From: CAZCFB01 sp964511535
Lineage (GTDB): Bacteria > Myxococcota_A > Polyangia > GCA-2747355 > CAZCFB01
Assembly: GCA_964511535.1 (NCBI GenBank)
Contig: CAZEFW010000009.1
Coordinates: 42,666-106,665 of the forward strand
Reading direction: 5' to 3'
DNA: 64,000 nucleotides
Positions 44,938 through 53,276 of the stretch are shown here, piece after piece (the stretch's first letter is position 1; each line of letters starts with the position of its first letter). The notes under the pieces are model-generated. The model was not told the DNA's origin, did not search any database, and worked only from the letters and a program-made list of their open reading frames with translations. A program made the translations under genes and the position numbers.

Positions 44938-45342
44938 ATGGATAAACGATCCGGACCCCCGCTGCCGCCGCCGCCGCTCGCCGTGGCCGCCGTTTTGCTC
45001 TTCTCCCGCGACGCCGACGCCCTGGCGGGCTTCTATCGGGAACAGCTCGGCATCCCCCTGGCGCCCATTCGGCTGGACGGCGTGCCGCCGCACTGGGCCT
45101 GCGACATCGGCGACTTCTACGTCTCCATCTGGCCCGAGGAGAGCGAGGACTCCGGCGCGCCAGAGCGGCGCTTCGCGGCGGTGGCGTTCCAGGTCCGCGA
45201 CGTCTGGCTCACCTTCGACCGCCTCAGGGAGGACGGCGTGGAGGTGGTCTCCTCGCCCACCCGCTCCGCCCTGGGCCTCATCGCCAGGCTCAAGGATCCG
45301 GACGGGAACCCGTTCGAACTGTACCAGCCCCTGCGCACCTGA
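44938..45342 (+). CDS. VOC (glyoxalase-like) protein
   Basis: 134 residues. Paired VOC modules: AVLLFSRDADALAGFYREQLG and AFQVRDVWLTFDRLREDGV, ending KDPDGNPFELYQP with the conserved metal-ligand Glu. AGGAGA lies 11 bases before the ATG. It is not closely similar to the VOC protein at 29 kb. Possible roles are antibiotic resistance or dioxygenase chemistry; the sequence does not decide. Confidence 0.82.
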   Translation: MDKRSGPPLPPPPLAVAAVLLFSRDADALAGFYREQLGIPLAPIRLDGVPPHWACDIGDFYVSIWPEESEDSGAPERRFAAVAFQVRDVWLTFDRLREDGVEVVSSPTRSALGLIARLKDPDGNPFELYQPLRT

Positions 45343-45345
45343 ATT

Positions 45346-45434
45346 AAATGTCAAGTGGTGGGGTCTGACCCCCCTATATGACATATTAGTAAAATGTCAA
45401 GTGTAGGGGTCTGACCCCCCTACTTGACATTTTT
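45346..45434. repeat. Two palindromic copies with the core GGGGTCTGACCCCC
   Basis: Copy 1 (45346-45387) and copy 2 (45391-45434) each read ATGTCAAGT, a G-rich arm, TCTGA, a C-rich arm and a complementary TGACAT. Copy 2 is almost perfect with A/T tails at both ends, so it can serve as a bidirectional terminator between two convergent genes. It also supplies the last five codons and stop of the radical SAM gene. Confidence 0.8.
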
Positions 45435-46577
45435 GGTGGGGGGAGGGAAGTGGGCCAGCTCCTCGGGGCTGGGCTCGTCGTCGTCGCCCAGCAGGTCGAG
45501 GCGACCGTGCTCCAGCGCCTGGCGGTAGAAGCAGTACGGGTTTTCGAACCGGTCGCCGGTGTGGGAGAAGGCGGTCCATGCGCAGCCGCCGCGGCAGATG
45601 TCGCGGTAGCGGCACACGCCGCAGAAGCCGGTGAGCTGATCGGTGGAGAAGCCCCGGTTGAACGCGAAGGCGTCCTCGCCGCACCAGATGTCGGCCATGG
45701 AGCGCTGGCGCAGGTTCCCCTCCACGAACCGGTCGCGGCCGTGGCGCGTGGAGGGCAGCGACAGGCACCCCTTGATGTTGCCGTCGCTCTCGATGCCGAT
45801 GACATGGCACCCCGCCCGGCAGCCGATCCAGAACGAGATCTTCGAGCCCTGGTCCCGCAGCTCCGGCTCGTGCCGGCCGAAGTAGCCCACGTTGTCCGAC
45901 GCCACCACCTCCGGCAGGTCCTGCCCGTCGCCGCGCAGCCGGGCGATCTCCGGCACCAGCCACAGCAGGTCCGCGGGCTGGATCACCAGCTCCCGGTTGT
46001 CCCCCATGACCCCCGAGGGGTTGCCCAGCTGCAGCTGCCAGGATGAGACGCCCAGCTCCGCCAGGAAGTCGCGCAGCCGCTGCAGGTCGCGGCAGTTGAG
46101 GCGGTTGATGTGGGTGACCACGCTGGCGGGCATCTCCGCGGCGGCGCACCGCTCCAGGGCCGCCACCACCCGGTCGAAGGATCCGGCCTTGCGCACCCGG
46201 TCATGGTCCGGCTGGAAGCCGTCGAGGCTGAAGGCGACGTTGGCCAGGCCCGCCTCCAGCGCCCGCGCCATCTGCGTGTCGTCCCAGCCCCAGCCGTTGG
46301 AGATGATGTTGACCCGCACGCCACCGTCGGTGAGGTACTTGCCCAGCTGGTGCCACCGGGGGTGCAGGGTCGGCTCGCCGCCCCCCAGGGTGACCTTCTC
46401 GCAGCCGAGCCGGATCAGCTGCTCGGCCACCCGCAGCAGCTCGTCGAAGTCCAGCTCGTCCGGGCGCCGGGTCCCGGCGAAGGAGCCGCAGTGCTTGCAG
46501 CGCAGGTCGCAAGCCAGGGTCAACTCCCAGACGCAGTAGCGCGGGTAGTACCCAAGTCGCTCGAGCAGCTCGATCAT
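45420..46577 (-). CDS. Radical SAM/SPASM enzyme next to a repeat-bearing lipoprotein
   Basis: 385 residues. The radical SAM cluster motif is CDLRCKHC (C23, C27, C30), with GGGEPTLHP as the SAM-binding glycine motif. The C-terminal SPASM region has GCRAGCHVIGIESDGNIKGC and FCGVCRYRDICRGGC, ligands for extra 4Fe-4S clusters. SPASM enzymes often modify ribosomal peptides. The gene starts 21 bases after the YMAPD-repeat lipoprotein, the obvious candidate substrate. Its final residues (TKNVK) come from the palindromic repeat at 45391-45434. Confidence 0.92.
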   Translation of the reverse strand: MIELLERLGYYPRYCVWELTLACDLRCKHCGSFAGTRRPDELDFDELLRVAEQLIRLGCEKVTLGGGEPTLHPRWHQLGKYLTDGGVRVNIISNGWGWDDTQMARALEAGLANVAFSLDGFQPDHDRVRKAGSFDRVVAALERCAAAEMPASVVTHINRLNCRDLQRLRDFLAELGVSSWQLQLGNPSGVMGDNRELVIQPADLLWLVPEIARLRGDGQDLPEVVASDNVGYFGRHEPELRDQGSKISFWIGCRAGCHVIGIESDGNIKGCLSLPSTRHGRDRFVEGNLRQRSMADIWCGEDAFAFNRGFSTDQLTGFCGVCRYRDICRGGCAWTAFSHTGDRFENPYCFYRQALEHGRLDLLGDDDEPSPEELAHFPPPTKNVK

Positions 46578-46598
46578 GCGGAGAGAGGCCGGGCCGTG

Positions 46599-47105
46599 CT
46601 AGCTCTGGCGCGGGCCACGTTTTGGCATGGACGCCATGTAAAGCGGGTTCGGGCCGGCGCCGTCAGGGCCCTTGTCTTTCTTGTCGGTGCCCACGTCGGG
46701 CGCCATGTACGGCGGCATCGGACCCGCGTCAGGCGCCATGTACGGCGGCATCGGACCGGTGTCCACCTTGGTGGCGCCCTTGTCCGGCGCCATGTAGTCC
46801 ACTTGCGGGCCGGAGTCCACCTTGGCCACGCCCTTGTCCGGCGCCATGTACACCGGCGCCAGGTCGCTGCCCACCTTGCCGTCCTTCTTGCTCGCCTTGG
46901 CGTCGGCCGCCACCTTGCCGTCCGGCATGGGCACGCCGTAAAGAGAGCGCGACTCCACGCAGCCGCCCAGGGCGAGCCCGGCGCCCACCACGGCCGGGAG
47001 CACCAGCTTGCGCACGCCCTTGCTGGCCAGGGCCCGGAGCCGCGCGTGGCGATCCAGATCCGAGCACACCTCCTGGATGATTCTCCTGATCTCTTTTTCC
47101 GACAT
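46599..47105 (-). CDS. Lipoprotein with repeated YMAPD motifs, candidate radical SAM substrate
   Basis: 168 residues from the ATG at 47105 (GGAGCGAG site). A 35-residue cytoplasmic-looking helix (MSEKEIRRIIQEVCSDLDRH) precedes a hydrophobic segment and lipobox (LALGGC, C49). After it come YMAPD at 86-90, 104-108, 122-126 and 133-137, and a variant YMAS at 156-159, in Pro/Gly/Asp-rich linkers. The N-terminal helix is unusual for a lipoprotein and could be a recognition leader. It lies directly ahead of the radical SAM/SPASM gene in one operon. No database family is recognised by eye. Confidence 0.8.
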   Translation of the reverse strand: MSEKEIRRIIQEVCSDLDRHARLRALASKGVRKLVLPAVVGAGLALGGCVESRSLYGVPMPDGKVAADAKASKKDGKVGSDLAPVYMAPDKGVAKVDSGPQVDYMAPDKGATKVDTGPMPPYMAPDAGPMPPYMAPDVGTDKKDKGPDGAGPNPLYMASMPKRGPRQS

Positions 47106-47185
47106 GGCTCGCTCCGATGCTCGGTCCATACTAACAGCGATATCGTCGCTCTCACAAACGCTCACGGAGGGGTTACTATTTCGCC

Positions 47186-47809
47186 ATGTGCGCCATGATC
47201 CCGAGACCGATATGGGCCCGCCTGCTGGCGGCGCGACTGTTCGAGCGAGACGCCGGCGTGCGCCGGGTGCGCGCCCACCTCGCCGCGCGGGTCGGTGACA
47301 GCAGCGTGGTGGAGGCGGGCTGCGGGTTCGGCTTCAACGCGGCCCGCTGTCCCGGCGACTACGTCGGGCTGGACCCCGACCCCGGCGTGATCCACGTGGC
47401 CCGGCGGGAGCAACCGGAGAAGACCTTCCTGGTGGCCGACCCCGCCGACCCTGAGGTGGAGCCGCAGCCCCGCCACACCGCCCTGCTCTGCCTGGTGCTG
47501 CACGAGCTGGAGCAACGGCGCCCGCTGCTGCAGGCCATGACCGCGCGCGCCCGGGAGCGGGTGCTGGTCTACGACTACGATCCGCAGATGGGCATGCTCA
47601 GCCAGCTGAACCTCAAGCTCTGGGAGCCGGCGTCCTTCGCCTCCTGGCTGAGCTACGATCTGGCCGCGGAGATGGCCCCCCTCGGCTTCCGCCTTGTGCA
47701 CACCGACGCCCCGGCGCCCACCTTCCGCTGCTGGGAGTTCGTGCGCGGGGCTACGGCCGCGCGGCCCCCCGCAGCCAGTCAGCGCAAGCGTCGCCGCGCT
47801 CGGCGCTGA
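47186..47809 (+). CDS. Class I SAM-dependent methyltransferase-like protein
   Basis: 207 residues. Motif I is VVEAGCGFGFNAA, followed by YVGLDPDP (acidic ribose-binding end of strand 2) and a later LVLHELEQRR. The catalytic substrate is unknown. It is divergent from the YMAPD lipoprotein gene, with start codons 80 bases apart, so it may belong to that locus. Its 3' end overlaps the convergent TPR gene by 59 bases. The C-terminus is very basic (QRKRRRARR). Confidence 0.75.
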   Translation: MCAMIPRPIWARLLAARLFERDAGVRRVRAHLAARVGDSSVVEAGCGFGFNAARCPGDYVGLDPDPGVIHVARREQPEKTFLVADPADPEVEPQPRHTALLCLVLHELEQRRPLLQAMTARARERVLVYDYDPQMGMLSQLNLKLWEPASFASWLSYDLAAEMAPLGFRLVHTDAPAPTFRCWEFVRGATAARPPAASQRKRRRARR

Positions 47810-50072
47810 GGCGGCGCACGGCCGACAGCGCATCGCGCGCCGCGGCCTGCTTTCCCGCGCCGCGCTCGGTCAAGGCCAGCCCGCAGCGCAGGTACGCGCG
47901 CAGCTCCCTGTCCGTCACCTCGCGCGCGAAGACCTGGCGGGACAGCCCCACCAGGCCATGCTTGGCCAGCGCGTTGGCCACCCGGGCCGCGAAGCCCAGG
48001 TCCAGCGGCTTGTGGGCCAGCGCCCGGTCCAGGGCCTGGCCCGCCTCGGCGCGGCTGCCGAGCAGCGCCTGTGAGATGGCGTGGTCCACCGCCAGGTCCC
48101 GGTCTCCGGGCCGCAGCGCCATGGCCCGGGCCAGGGCCTTGACCGCGTCCCGGTGCTGCCCCATGGCCCGCCGGCAGAGGCCGAGGCCGTGGTGGGCCGC
48201 CGCCCGGTCGGGATCGAGGCCCACCACGCGACCGTAGAGCACCACCGCCTGCTCGAACCGGCTCATGCCGCGCCGGGTCTCGGCCAGGGCCAGCAGGATG
48301 TCAGGGTCCCTGGGACGCGCCTTCGCCGCCCGGCTCAGGGTGGCCACCGCCTCGGCCATGCGCCCCATGGAGTACTGGGCCCGGCCGAGCGCGCCGAGGA
48401 CCCGTGGGTCCCCGGGCCGCGCCTTGAGCAGCGCCCGGTACGCCCGCTCGGCGAACAGGTACAGCCCGGCGTCCGCAAGGCCCTTGCCCAGCCCCTCGAG
48501 GAAGTCGGGCCTCGACTTACCTGCCTCCACCGCCTGCTTCACCGCCGCGGCGGCCCCGGCCGCATCGCCCTCGTCCCCGAACAGGATCACCAGGTCCACG
48601 TGGGTCTTGGGCCGCCAGGGCTGGGCCTCGAGCGCCTTGCGCAGGGTGGCCTCGGCCCGGTCCGCTGCCTCGCCCCGGGCCCTGAGGCGCTTTAGCGCCG
48701 CAGCAGCCGCCTCGTGCCCCGGACGCAGGGCCGCCGCCCTGGCCATGATCCTGGCGGCCTTGCCCGCGTGCCCTTGCTTCTCGTGGGCTACCCCGAGCCA
48801 GTAGTGGGCCTCGGCGTCTTTTGGCTGGCGCGCGCAGAGCGCCTCCAGGATCCGCTGGGCCTGGGCATGCCGCCCGAGCCCCACCAGCGCCCTGCCCTTG
48901 AGCTGCTCCACCAGCGGCGCCTCCTGGCTGGAGCGGCCCGCCTCGTCCAGCGCGGCCAGGGCGCGTGCGTGGTCCTCCCTGGCCAGCAGCGCCTTGCCCA
49001 GCTCCAACTGGATCCGCGCCGCGTCCTGCTTGCGACCCTCCCGGCGCAGGGCGGCCGCCAGCCGGGACAGCGCCTCGGCCTGGCCCATGTCCAGGGCCAG
49101 GGCCTTGATGAACATCCCCATGGCCTGGCTCACGGTGCCGCCCCCGCGCACCAGCACCCGGCCGAGGCCCAGGTACGCCCCGGCGGCGCCGGGCGCCAGC
49201 TTCAGCACCTCCCGGTACGAGGCCGCAGCGGCGTCCAGATCCCCCTTGCGCTCCTGGCCCGCGGCCCGGTCCAGGCGGGCGCGCGCCGCCGGGGAGAGGG
49301 GCGCGCCGGCGTCCGCAGCGGACGGCGCCGCGCCGCCGGTCATCGGGGCGCCCCCTGCCTGGCCCAGGGCGGCGGCCTCCTTCTTCAGGGCGGCCGCCTC
49401 GTCGGCGCGGCCCAGCTTGCGGCAGTGGCCAGCCAGCGCCAGCAGGTCGGTGGGGTTGCGCGCGGCCATGGTCAGCACCACCCGCAGGGCGCCCGCCGCC
49501 CCCGCCACATCGCCCGCCGCGGCCAGGTGGCCGGCGAGGTCGCGGTACGACGAGGCGCTGTCGGGCCAGCCGAGCACCACCCGCCGGGCCACCGTCACCG
49601 CCCCGGCCAATTCGCCCGCTGCCGCCAGGGCCCGGGCCAGATCGCGCATGATGGCGCGCCGTCGCGGGGCGGCCCTGTCCGCGGCCTTCAGCGACTTGAC
49701 CGCGAGCGCGGCCTTGCCCGCCCCCAGCAGCGCCCTGCCCTTGAGCCAGAGCAGCTCCCCGTCAGCCGGCTTCTTCTTCAGCGCCGTATCCAGGGCGGCA
49801 GCCGCCTCGGCGTGCTTGCCCTGAACCAGCAGAGCGCGCCCCAGCCCCAGCGCCACCTTCGCGCTGCCCGCCTCCTTGCTCGCCAGGACCTGAAAGGCCG
49901 CCTCGGCCGCTGCCGCCTTGCCGTCCCGCAGCAGCGCCTCGGCCGCGGCCACGGGATCCGCCGCCGCCGGGCCGCGCGCGCCTCGCTCGCAGCTCGCCCA
50001 CGCCGGGCAGATCAGGGCCAGCAGCATCACCATGGCCGTGCGGGGGTTCGGTATCCTGGAGTCGGTTCGCAT
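47751..50072 (-). CDS. Large TPR-repeat lipoprotein
   Basis: 773 residues from the ATG at 50072; a later ATG at the hydrophobic segment is possible. Signal segment with a lipobox-like AWASC near residue 27, then about 18-20 TPR units through to the C-terminus (e.g. AEAHYWLGVAHEKQGHAGKAARIM, AAAHHGLGLCRRAMGQHRDAV). TPR arrays bind other proteins; here probably in the periplasm. It is highly Ala/Gly/Arg-rich and GC-rich. It ends inside the convergent methyltransferase gene. Confidence 0.85.
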   Translation of the reverse strand: MRTDSRIPNPRTAMVMLLALICPAWASCERGARGPAAADPVAAAEALLRDGKAAAAEAAFQVLASKEAGSAKVALGLGRALLVQGKHAEAAAALDTALKKKPADGELLWLKGRALLGAGKAALAVKSLKAADRAAPRRRAIMRDLARALAAAGELAGAVTVARRVVLGWPDSASSYRDLAGHLAAAGDVAGAAGALRVVLTMAARNPTDLLALAGHCRKLGRADEAAALKKEAAALGQAGGAPMTGGAAPSAADAGAPLSPAARARLDRAAGQERKGDLDAAAASYREVLKLAPGAAGAYLGLGRVLVRGGGTVSQAMGMFIKALALDMGQAEALSRLAAALRREGRKQDAARIQLELGKALLAREDHARALAALDEAGRSSQEAPLVEQLKGRALVGLGRHAQAQRILEALCARQPKDAEAHYWLGVAHEKQGHAGKAARIMARAAALRPGHEAAAAALKRLRARGEAADRAEATLRKALEAQPWRPKTHVDLVILFGDEGDAAGAAAAVKQAVEAGKSRPDFLEGLGKGLADAGLYLFAERAYRALLKARPGDPRVLGALGRAQYSMGRMAEAVATLSRAAKARPRDPDILLALAETRRGMSRFEQAVVLYGRVVGLDPDRAAAHHGLGLCRRAMGQHRDAVKALARAMALRPGDRDLAVDHAISQALLGSRAEAGQALDRALAHKPLDLGFAARVANALAKHGLVGLSRQVFAREVTDRELRAYLRCGLALTERGAGKQAAARDALSAVRRLSAERGDACADWLRGAARP

Positions 50073-50131
50073 CACCGGTGCTGATAATAGCAATGTTGAC
50101 TTGAAACCGCCGACTACCCACGATCCCCCCT

Positions 50132-51058
50132 ATGACCCAACCGATCCTGATCACCGGCACCACCGGGTTCGTGGGCTTCCACCTGGCCCGGGCCCTGAGC
50201 CGCGCCAAGCTGCCCTACCGCGCCCTTGTGCGCGCCACCTCCGACACCGACGCCCTGCGCCGCCTGGGCGCCGAGCTCGCACCGGGCGACCTGCTGGACC
50301 CCGCCTCGTTGGAGCGCGCGCTGGACGGCTGCGGCGCGGTGGCCCACCTGGGCGGCGCGGCCGACGTGGCCGACCCTGCCCTCAACGCGCGGGTCAACGT
50401 GGACGGCACCGCCAACCTGGCCGGCGCCTGCGCGCGCGCCGGGGTGCGGCGCATGCTGTTCTTCTCCACCAACTGCGCCGTGCGCGAGCTGCAGGACGCC
50501 TACGGCCAGACCAAGTTCCAGGCCGAGCAGCTGCTGCAGAAGTTCGACCTCGACCTGCGCATCTTCCGGCCGGCCATGATGTACGGCGAGGGGAGCCGGG
50601 AGTTCGCCACCTTCGTGCACACCGTGGCGCGCACGCCGCTGGTGCCGGTGCCGGGCAGCGGCGACCATGTGCTGCGGCCCATGTTCATCGACGACGCCGT
50701 GGCCGCTGCCGTGGCCGCGCTGACCCTGGACGATCTGGACGGCCGCACCTACGACATCATCGGCCCCGAGGGGATCACCCTGAACCAGCTGATCCAGCTC
50801 ACGGCGAAGCTGCTGGGCAAGCGCCGCCGGCCGCTGCGCATCCCCCTCCGACTCATATTCTGGGGCGCGGTGGTGATGGGGAAGTTCTGGCAGCACCCGG
50901 TGGTCACGCCGGACCAGGTGCTCGGCTTCGCCCAGGACACCACGGGTGATCCCACCACGGTGACCACCGACCTGGGCGTGGAGCCGCGCGGCATGGAGGC
51001 GGGCATGCAGGCGCTGTTCGGTCGCACCGAGTGGCAGCGGTTTTTCGACCAGGTGTGA
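50132..51058 (+). CDS. NAD(P)-dependent epimerase/dehydratase (extended SDR)
   Basis: 308 residues. N-terminal Rossmann loop ITGTTGFVG, and an active site of Ser/Thr in FFSTNCAV with YGQTK (Y-x3-K) near residues 125-135. This is the extended SDR family acting on nucleotide sugars or 3-beta-hydroxysteroid-like substrates. C-terminal part has hydrophobic character (RLIFWGAVVMGKFW). Divergent from the TPR lipoprotein gene; convergent with the WD-like lipoprotein gene, which ends nine bases further on. Confidence 0.88.
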   Translation: MTQPILITGTTGFVGFHLARALSRAKLPYRALVRATSDTDALRRLGAELAPGDLLDPASLERALDGCGAVAHLGGAADVADPALNARVNVDGTANLAGACARAGVRRMLFFSTNCAVRELQDAYGQTKFQAEQLLQKFDLDLRIFRPAMMYGEGSREFATFVHTVARTPLVPVPGSGDHVLRPMFIDDAVAAAVAALTLDDLDGRTYDIIGPEGITLNQLIQLTAKLLGKRRRPLRIPLRLIFWGAVVMGKFWQHPVVTPDQVLGFAQDTTGDPTTVTTDLGVEPRGMEAGMQALFGRTEWQRFFDQV

Positions 51059-51067
51059 GGCGGCGGG

Positions 51068-53143
51068 TCAGGGGGCGCGGTAAAGGATGGCGCCGTCATG
51101 CCCCACGGCGAACACCCCCCCCTTTGAAGTAACCCAAACGCCATATAGCGCGTTGGCCGGGGTCATGGCCTTCATGCTCCACTTGCCGCCGCTCAGGCGC
51201 CTGTACATGGAGCGGTACGGTCCGGGGGTGTTGTAGCTCCCGCCCACGGCCCAGATGTTGCTGGCCGAGTTGCCGTGGATGCCGTTCATGCTCTCGCCTT
51301 TTTTGGGGTAGTACCACTTGGAGGTCACCGGCGTCACGGCCGCGCCATCGAATAGCGCCACCGCCGGGTCGCCGTAGGAGCGCACCACGGTGAGCAGGAC
51401 GTAGGAGCTGCTCAGCCCCCAGACGCGGTTGGCGGTGCAGTACGCGCAGGAGGCGGTGGACAGATTCCAGGTCTTCCATGAGGTGCCGTTGTAGTGGTGC
51501 ATCTCATGATAGGCCCCTACGAACACATCCTTGCCCTTGGCCCACACGCCCCTGGCCGTTTGGTTGCCCGGATACTTCGGAGCCGGTCCCCAGCTGGTGC
51601 CGTCGAAGCGCCGCACATAGGGGTTGTACCCCACCGCCCACACATCCTTGGGCCCCGTGCCCCAGATGTCGACCAGATCGGCGGTGATGCCGCTCTGCAT
51701 CAGGTTCCACTTCCCGTTGTGGAAGCGAACGATCTGGCCCTTGGGCCCGGCGGCGAAGATGTCACTGGCGCTGGCTCCCCAGATGCCGGTCATGGGGTAC
51801 TTGCTGGTGACGCTGGTCTGCTTCCAGGCGCCGCCGTGGTAGCGCAGCACGCCGGCGTAGCCCGCGGCGTACAGCTCGGTGTCCGACGCGCCCCACAGAT
51901 CGCGGAGGTAGTCGTGAGTCACCGCGCTGGACAGTGCCTTCCACGCGCCGGCCTTGCGCCGCACCATGGCGCCGCCCGCGCCGCACAGGAAGGTCTCGCC
52001 CGACGGCGAGGGCCACACGGCGCGTAGCTGTGAATTCACCCCGCTGGTTGCGGGCTTGAAGCTGCCGCCCGACGAGATCCGCAGCGTGCCCTTGCTGCCG
52101 CCCAGGATCACGTCCGTCGCAGAGCTGCCGCCCACCGCGGCGAGGTCCTCGGTGGTGCCGCTGGTCAGCGCGGACCACTGGGTGCCGTTGAACATCAGCA
52201 GGGTGCCCTTTTCTCCCACGGCGTAGACCGCCTTGGGCCCGGCGCCCCACACCGCGCGCAGGGCCTCGGTCACGCCACTCTGCATGGTGGACCAGCTGCC
52301 ACCCTGGCGGCGCACGATGGTGCCCACCTGCCCCACCGCGAACACATCGCCGCCTGGCGCCGCCCACACCCCGTACAGCGCCACGGACACGCCCGACGTT
52401 TCGGCCTTCCACGCGCTGCCGTCGTACCGCAGCGCGATACCCTTTTCCCCCACGGCATAGACCGCCTTGGCCCCGGCGCCCCACACGCCGTACAGCTTGC
52501 CCCCGGTCTTGGCCTTCATGTCCTGCCAGCCGAGGCCGTCGTACTGGGCGATCTTGCCGTCCTCGCTCACCACGTAGATGTCGCTGGCGCCGCTGCCCCA
52601 GATGCCGGTGAAGGTCCAGTTGCCCAGGCCGTGGTCCTCGGGTTTCCAGGCCACGCCGTCGTGGCGCAGCATGGTGCCGCCCTCGCCCACCATGTAGACG
52701 TCGCTGGCGCCGCTGCCCCAGATGGCGTTCAGGTCGTTGCCCTGGGGCAGCGGGTTCATCCAGCACCACTTGTCCTTGTCGCAGAAGCCGGTCAGCGGCT
52801 TTGGCGGCCCGGCGTCGGGCAGGTGCAGATCCGGGGGCGGGAGGTCAGGCGACGCCAGGTCCGGCGGCGCCAGGTCAGCCACCGCCTGGTCCGGGTCCGC
52901 GAGATCTGCTGCGGCCAGGTCGGGGCGCGGCGCGTCCGGCTGCGCCAGGTCTGGCGTGGCGCGGTCCGGCGCCAGGAGATCAGGAGCTGGGCCGTCGGCC
53001 CGGGGCAGGTCGGGCGCCCCCTGGTCCATCCGAGCCAGGTCCACCACCGGACCATCTCCGCCCGGGCGCTGCACGCTGCCCGTGTCATGGCACCCGGCCA
53101 GGACCAGCCCACACAACGACCACAAGAACCAGAAGCAGCGCAT
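51068..53143 (-). CDS. Propeller-type surface lipoprotein with PDL-repeat linker
   Basis: 691 residues from the ATG at 53143, which has GGGAGGGG before it; the longer frame to 53407 covers the divergent gene. Lipobox LAGC, then an Asp/Pro/Leu-rich linker with many PDL triplets (about residues 45-115), then at least ten repeats of the form IWGSGASDVYMVGEGGTMLRHDG and VWGAGPKAVYAVGEKG, a YCF48/WD-like propeller type. Such proteins are common outer-surface lipoproteins in myxobacteria. Function unknown. Confidence 0.85.
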   Translation of the reverse strand: MRCFWFLWSLCGLVLAGCHDTGSVQRPGGDGPVVDLARMDQGAPDLPRADGPAPDLLAPDRATPDLAQPDAPRPDLAAADLADPDQAVADLAPPDLASPDLPPPDLHLPDAGPPKPLTGFCDKDKWCWMNPLPQGNDLNAIWGSGASDVYMVGEGGTMLRHDGVAWKPEDHGLGNWTFTGIWGSGASDIYVVSEDGKIAQYDGLGWQDMKAKTGGKLYGVWGAGAKAVYAVGEKGIALRYDGSAWKAETSGVSVALYGVWAAPGGDVFAVGQVGTIVRRQGGSWSTMQSGVTEALRAVWGAGPKAVYAVGEKGTLLMFNGTQWSALTSGTTEDLAAVGGSSATDVILGGSKGTLRISSGGSFKPATSGVNSQLRAVWPSPSGETFLCGAGGAMVRRKAGAWKALSSAVTHDYLRDLWGASDTELYAAGYAGVLRYHGGAWKQTSVTSKYPMTGIWGASASDIFAAGPKGQIVRFHNGKWNLMQSGITADLVDIWGTGPKDVWAVGYNPYVRRFDGTSWGPAPKYPGNQTARGVWAKGKDVFVGAYHEMHHYNGTSWKTWNLSTASCAYCTANRVWGLSSSYVLLTVVRSYGDPAVALFDGAAVTPVTSKWYYPKKGESMNGIHGNSASNIWAVGGSYNTPGPYRSMYRRLSGGKWSMKAMTPANALYGVWVTSKGGVFAVGHDGAILYRAP

Positions 53144-53276
53144 GTTCACCCCTCCCGGAGACAATAGCCCGGCCTCTACGGGGTCGGTCAAGCCGGGGGC
53201 GCTCATCCACGAAGTTGCCGCGGGTCTGTCATTTCGTGCAAACTGGGATATCTGCAACCAGGGCACCGGGACCACC

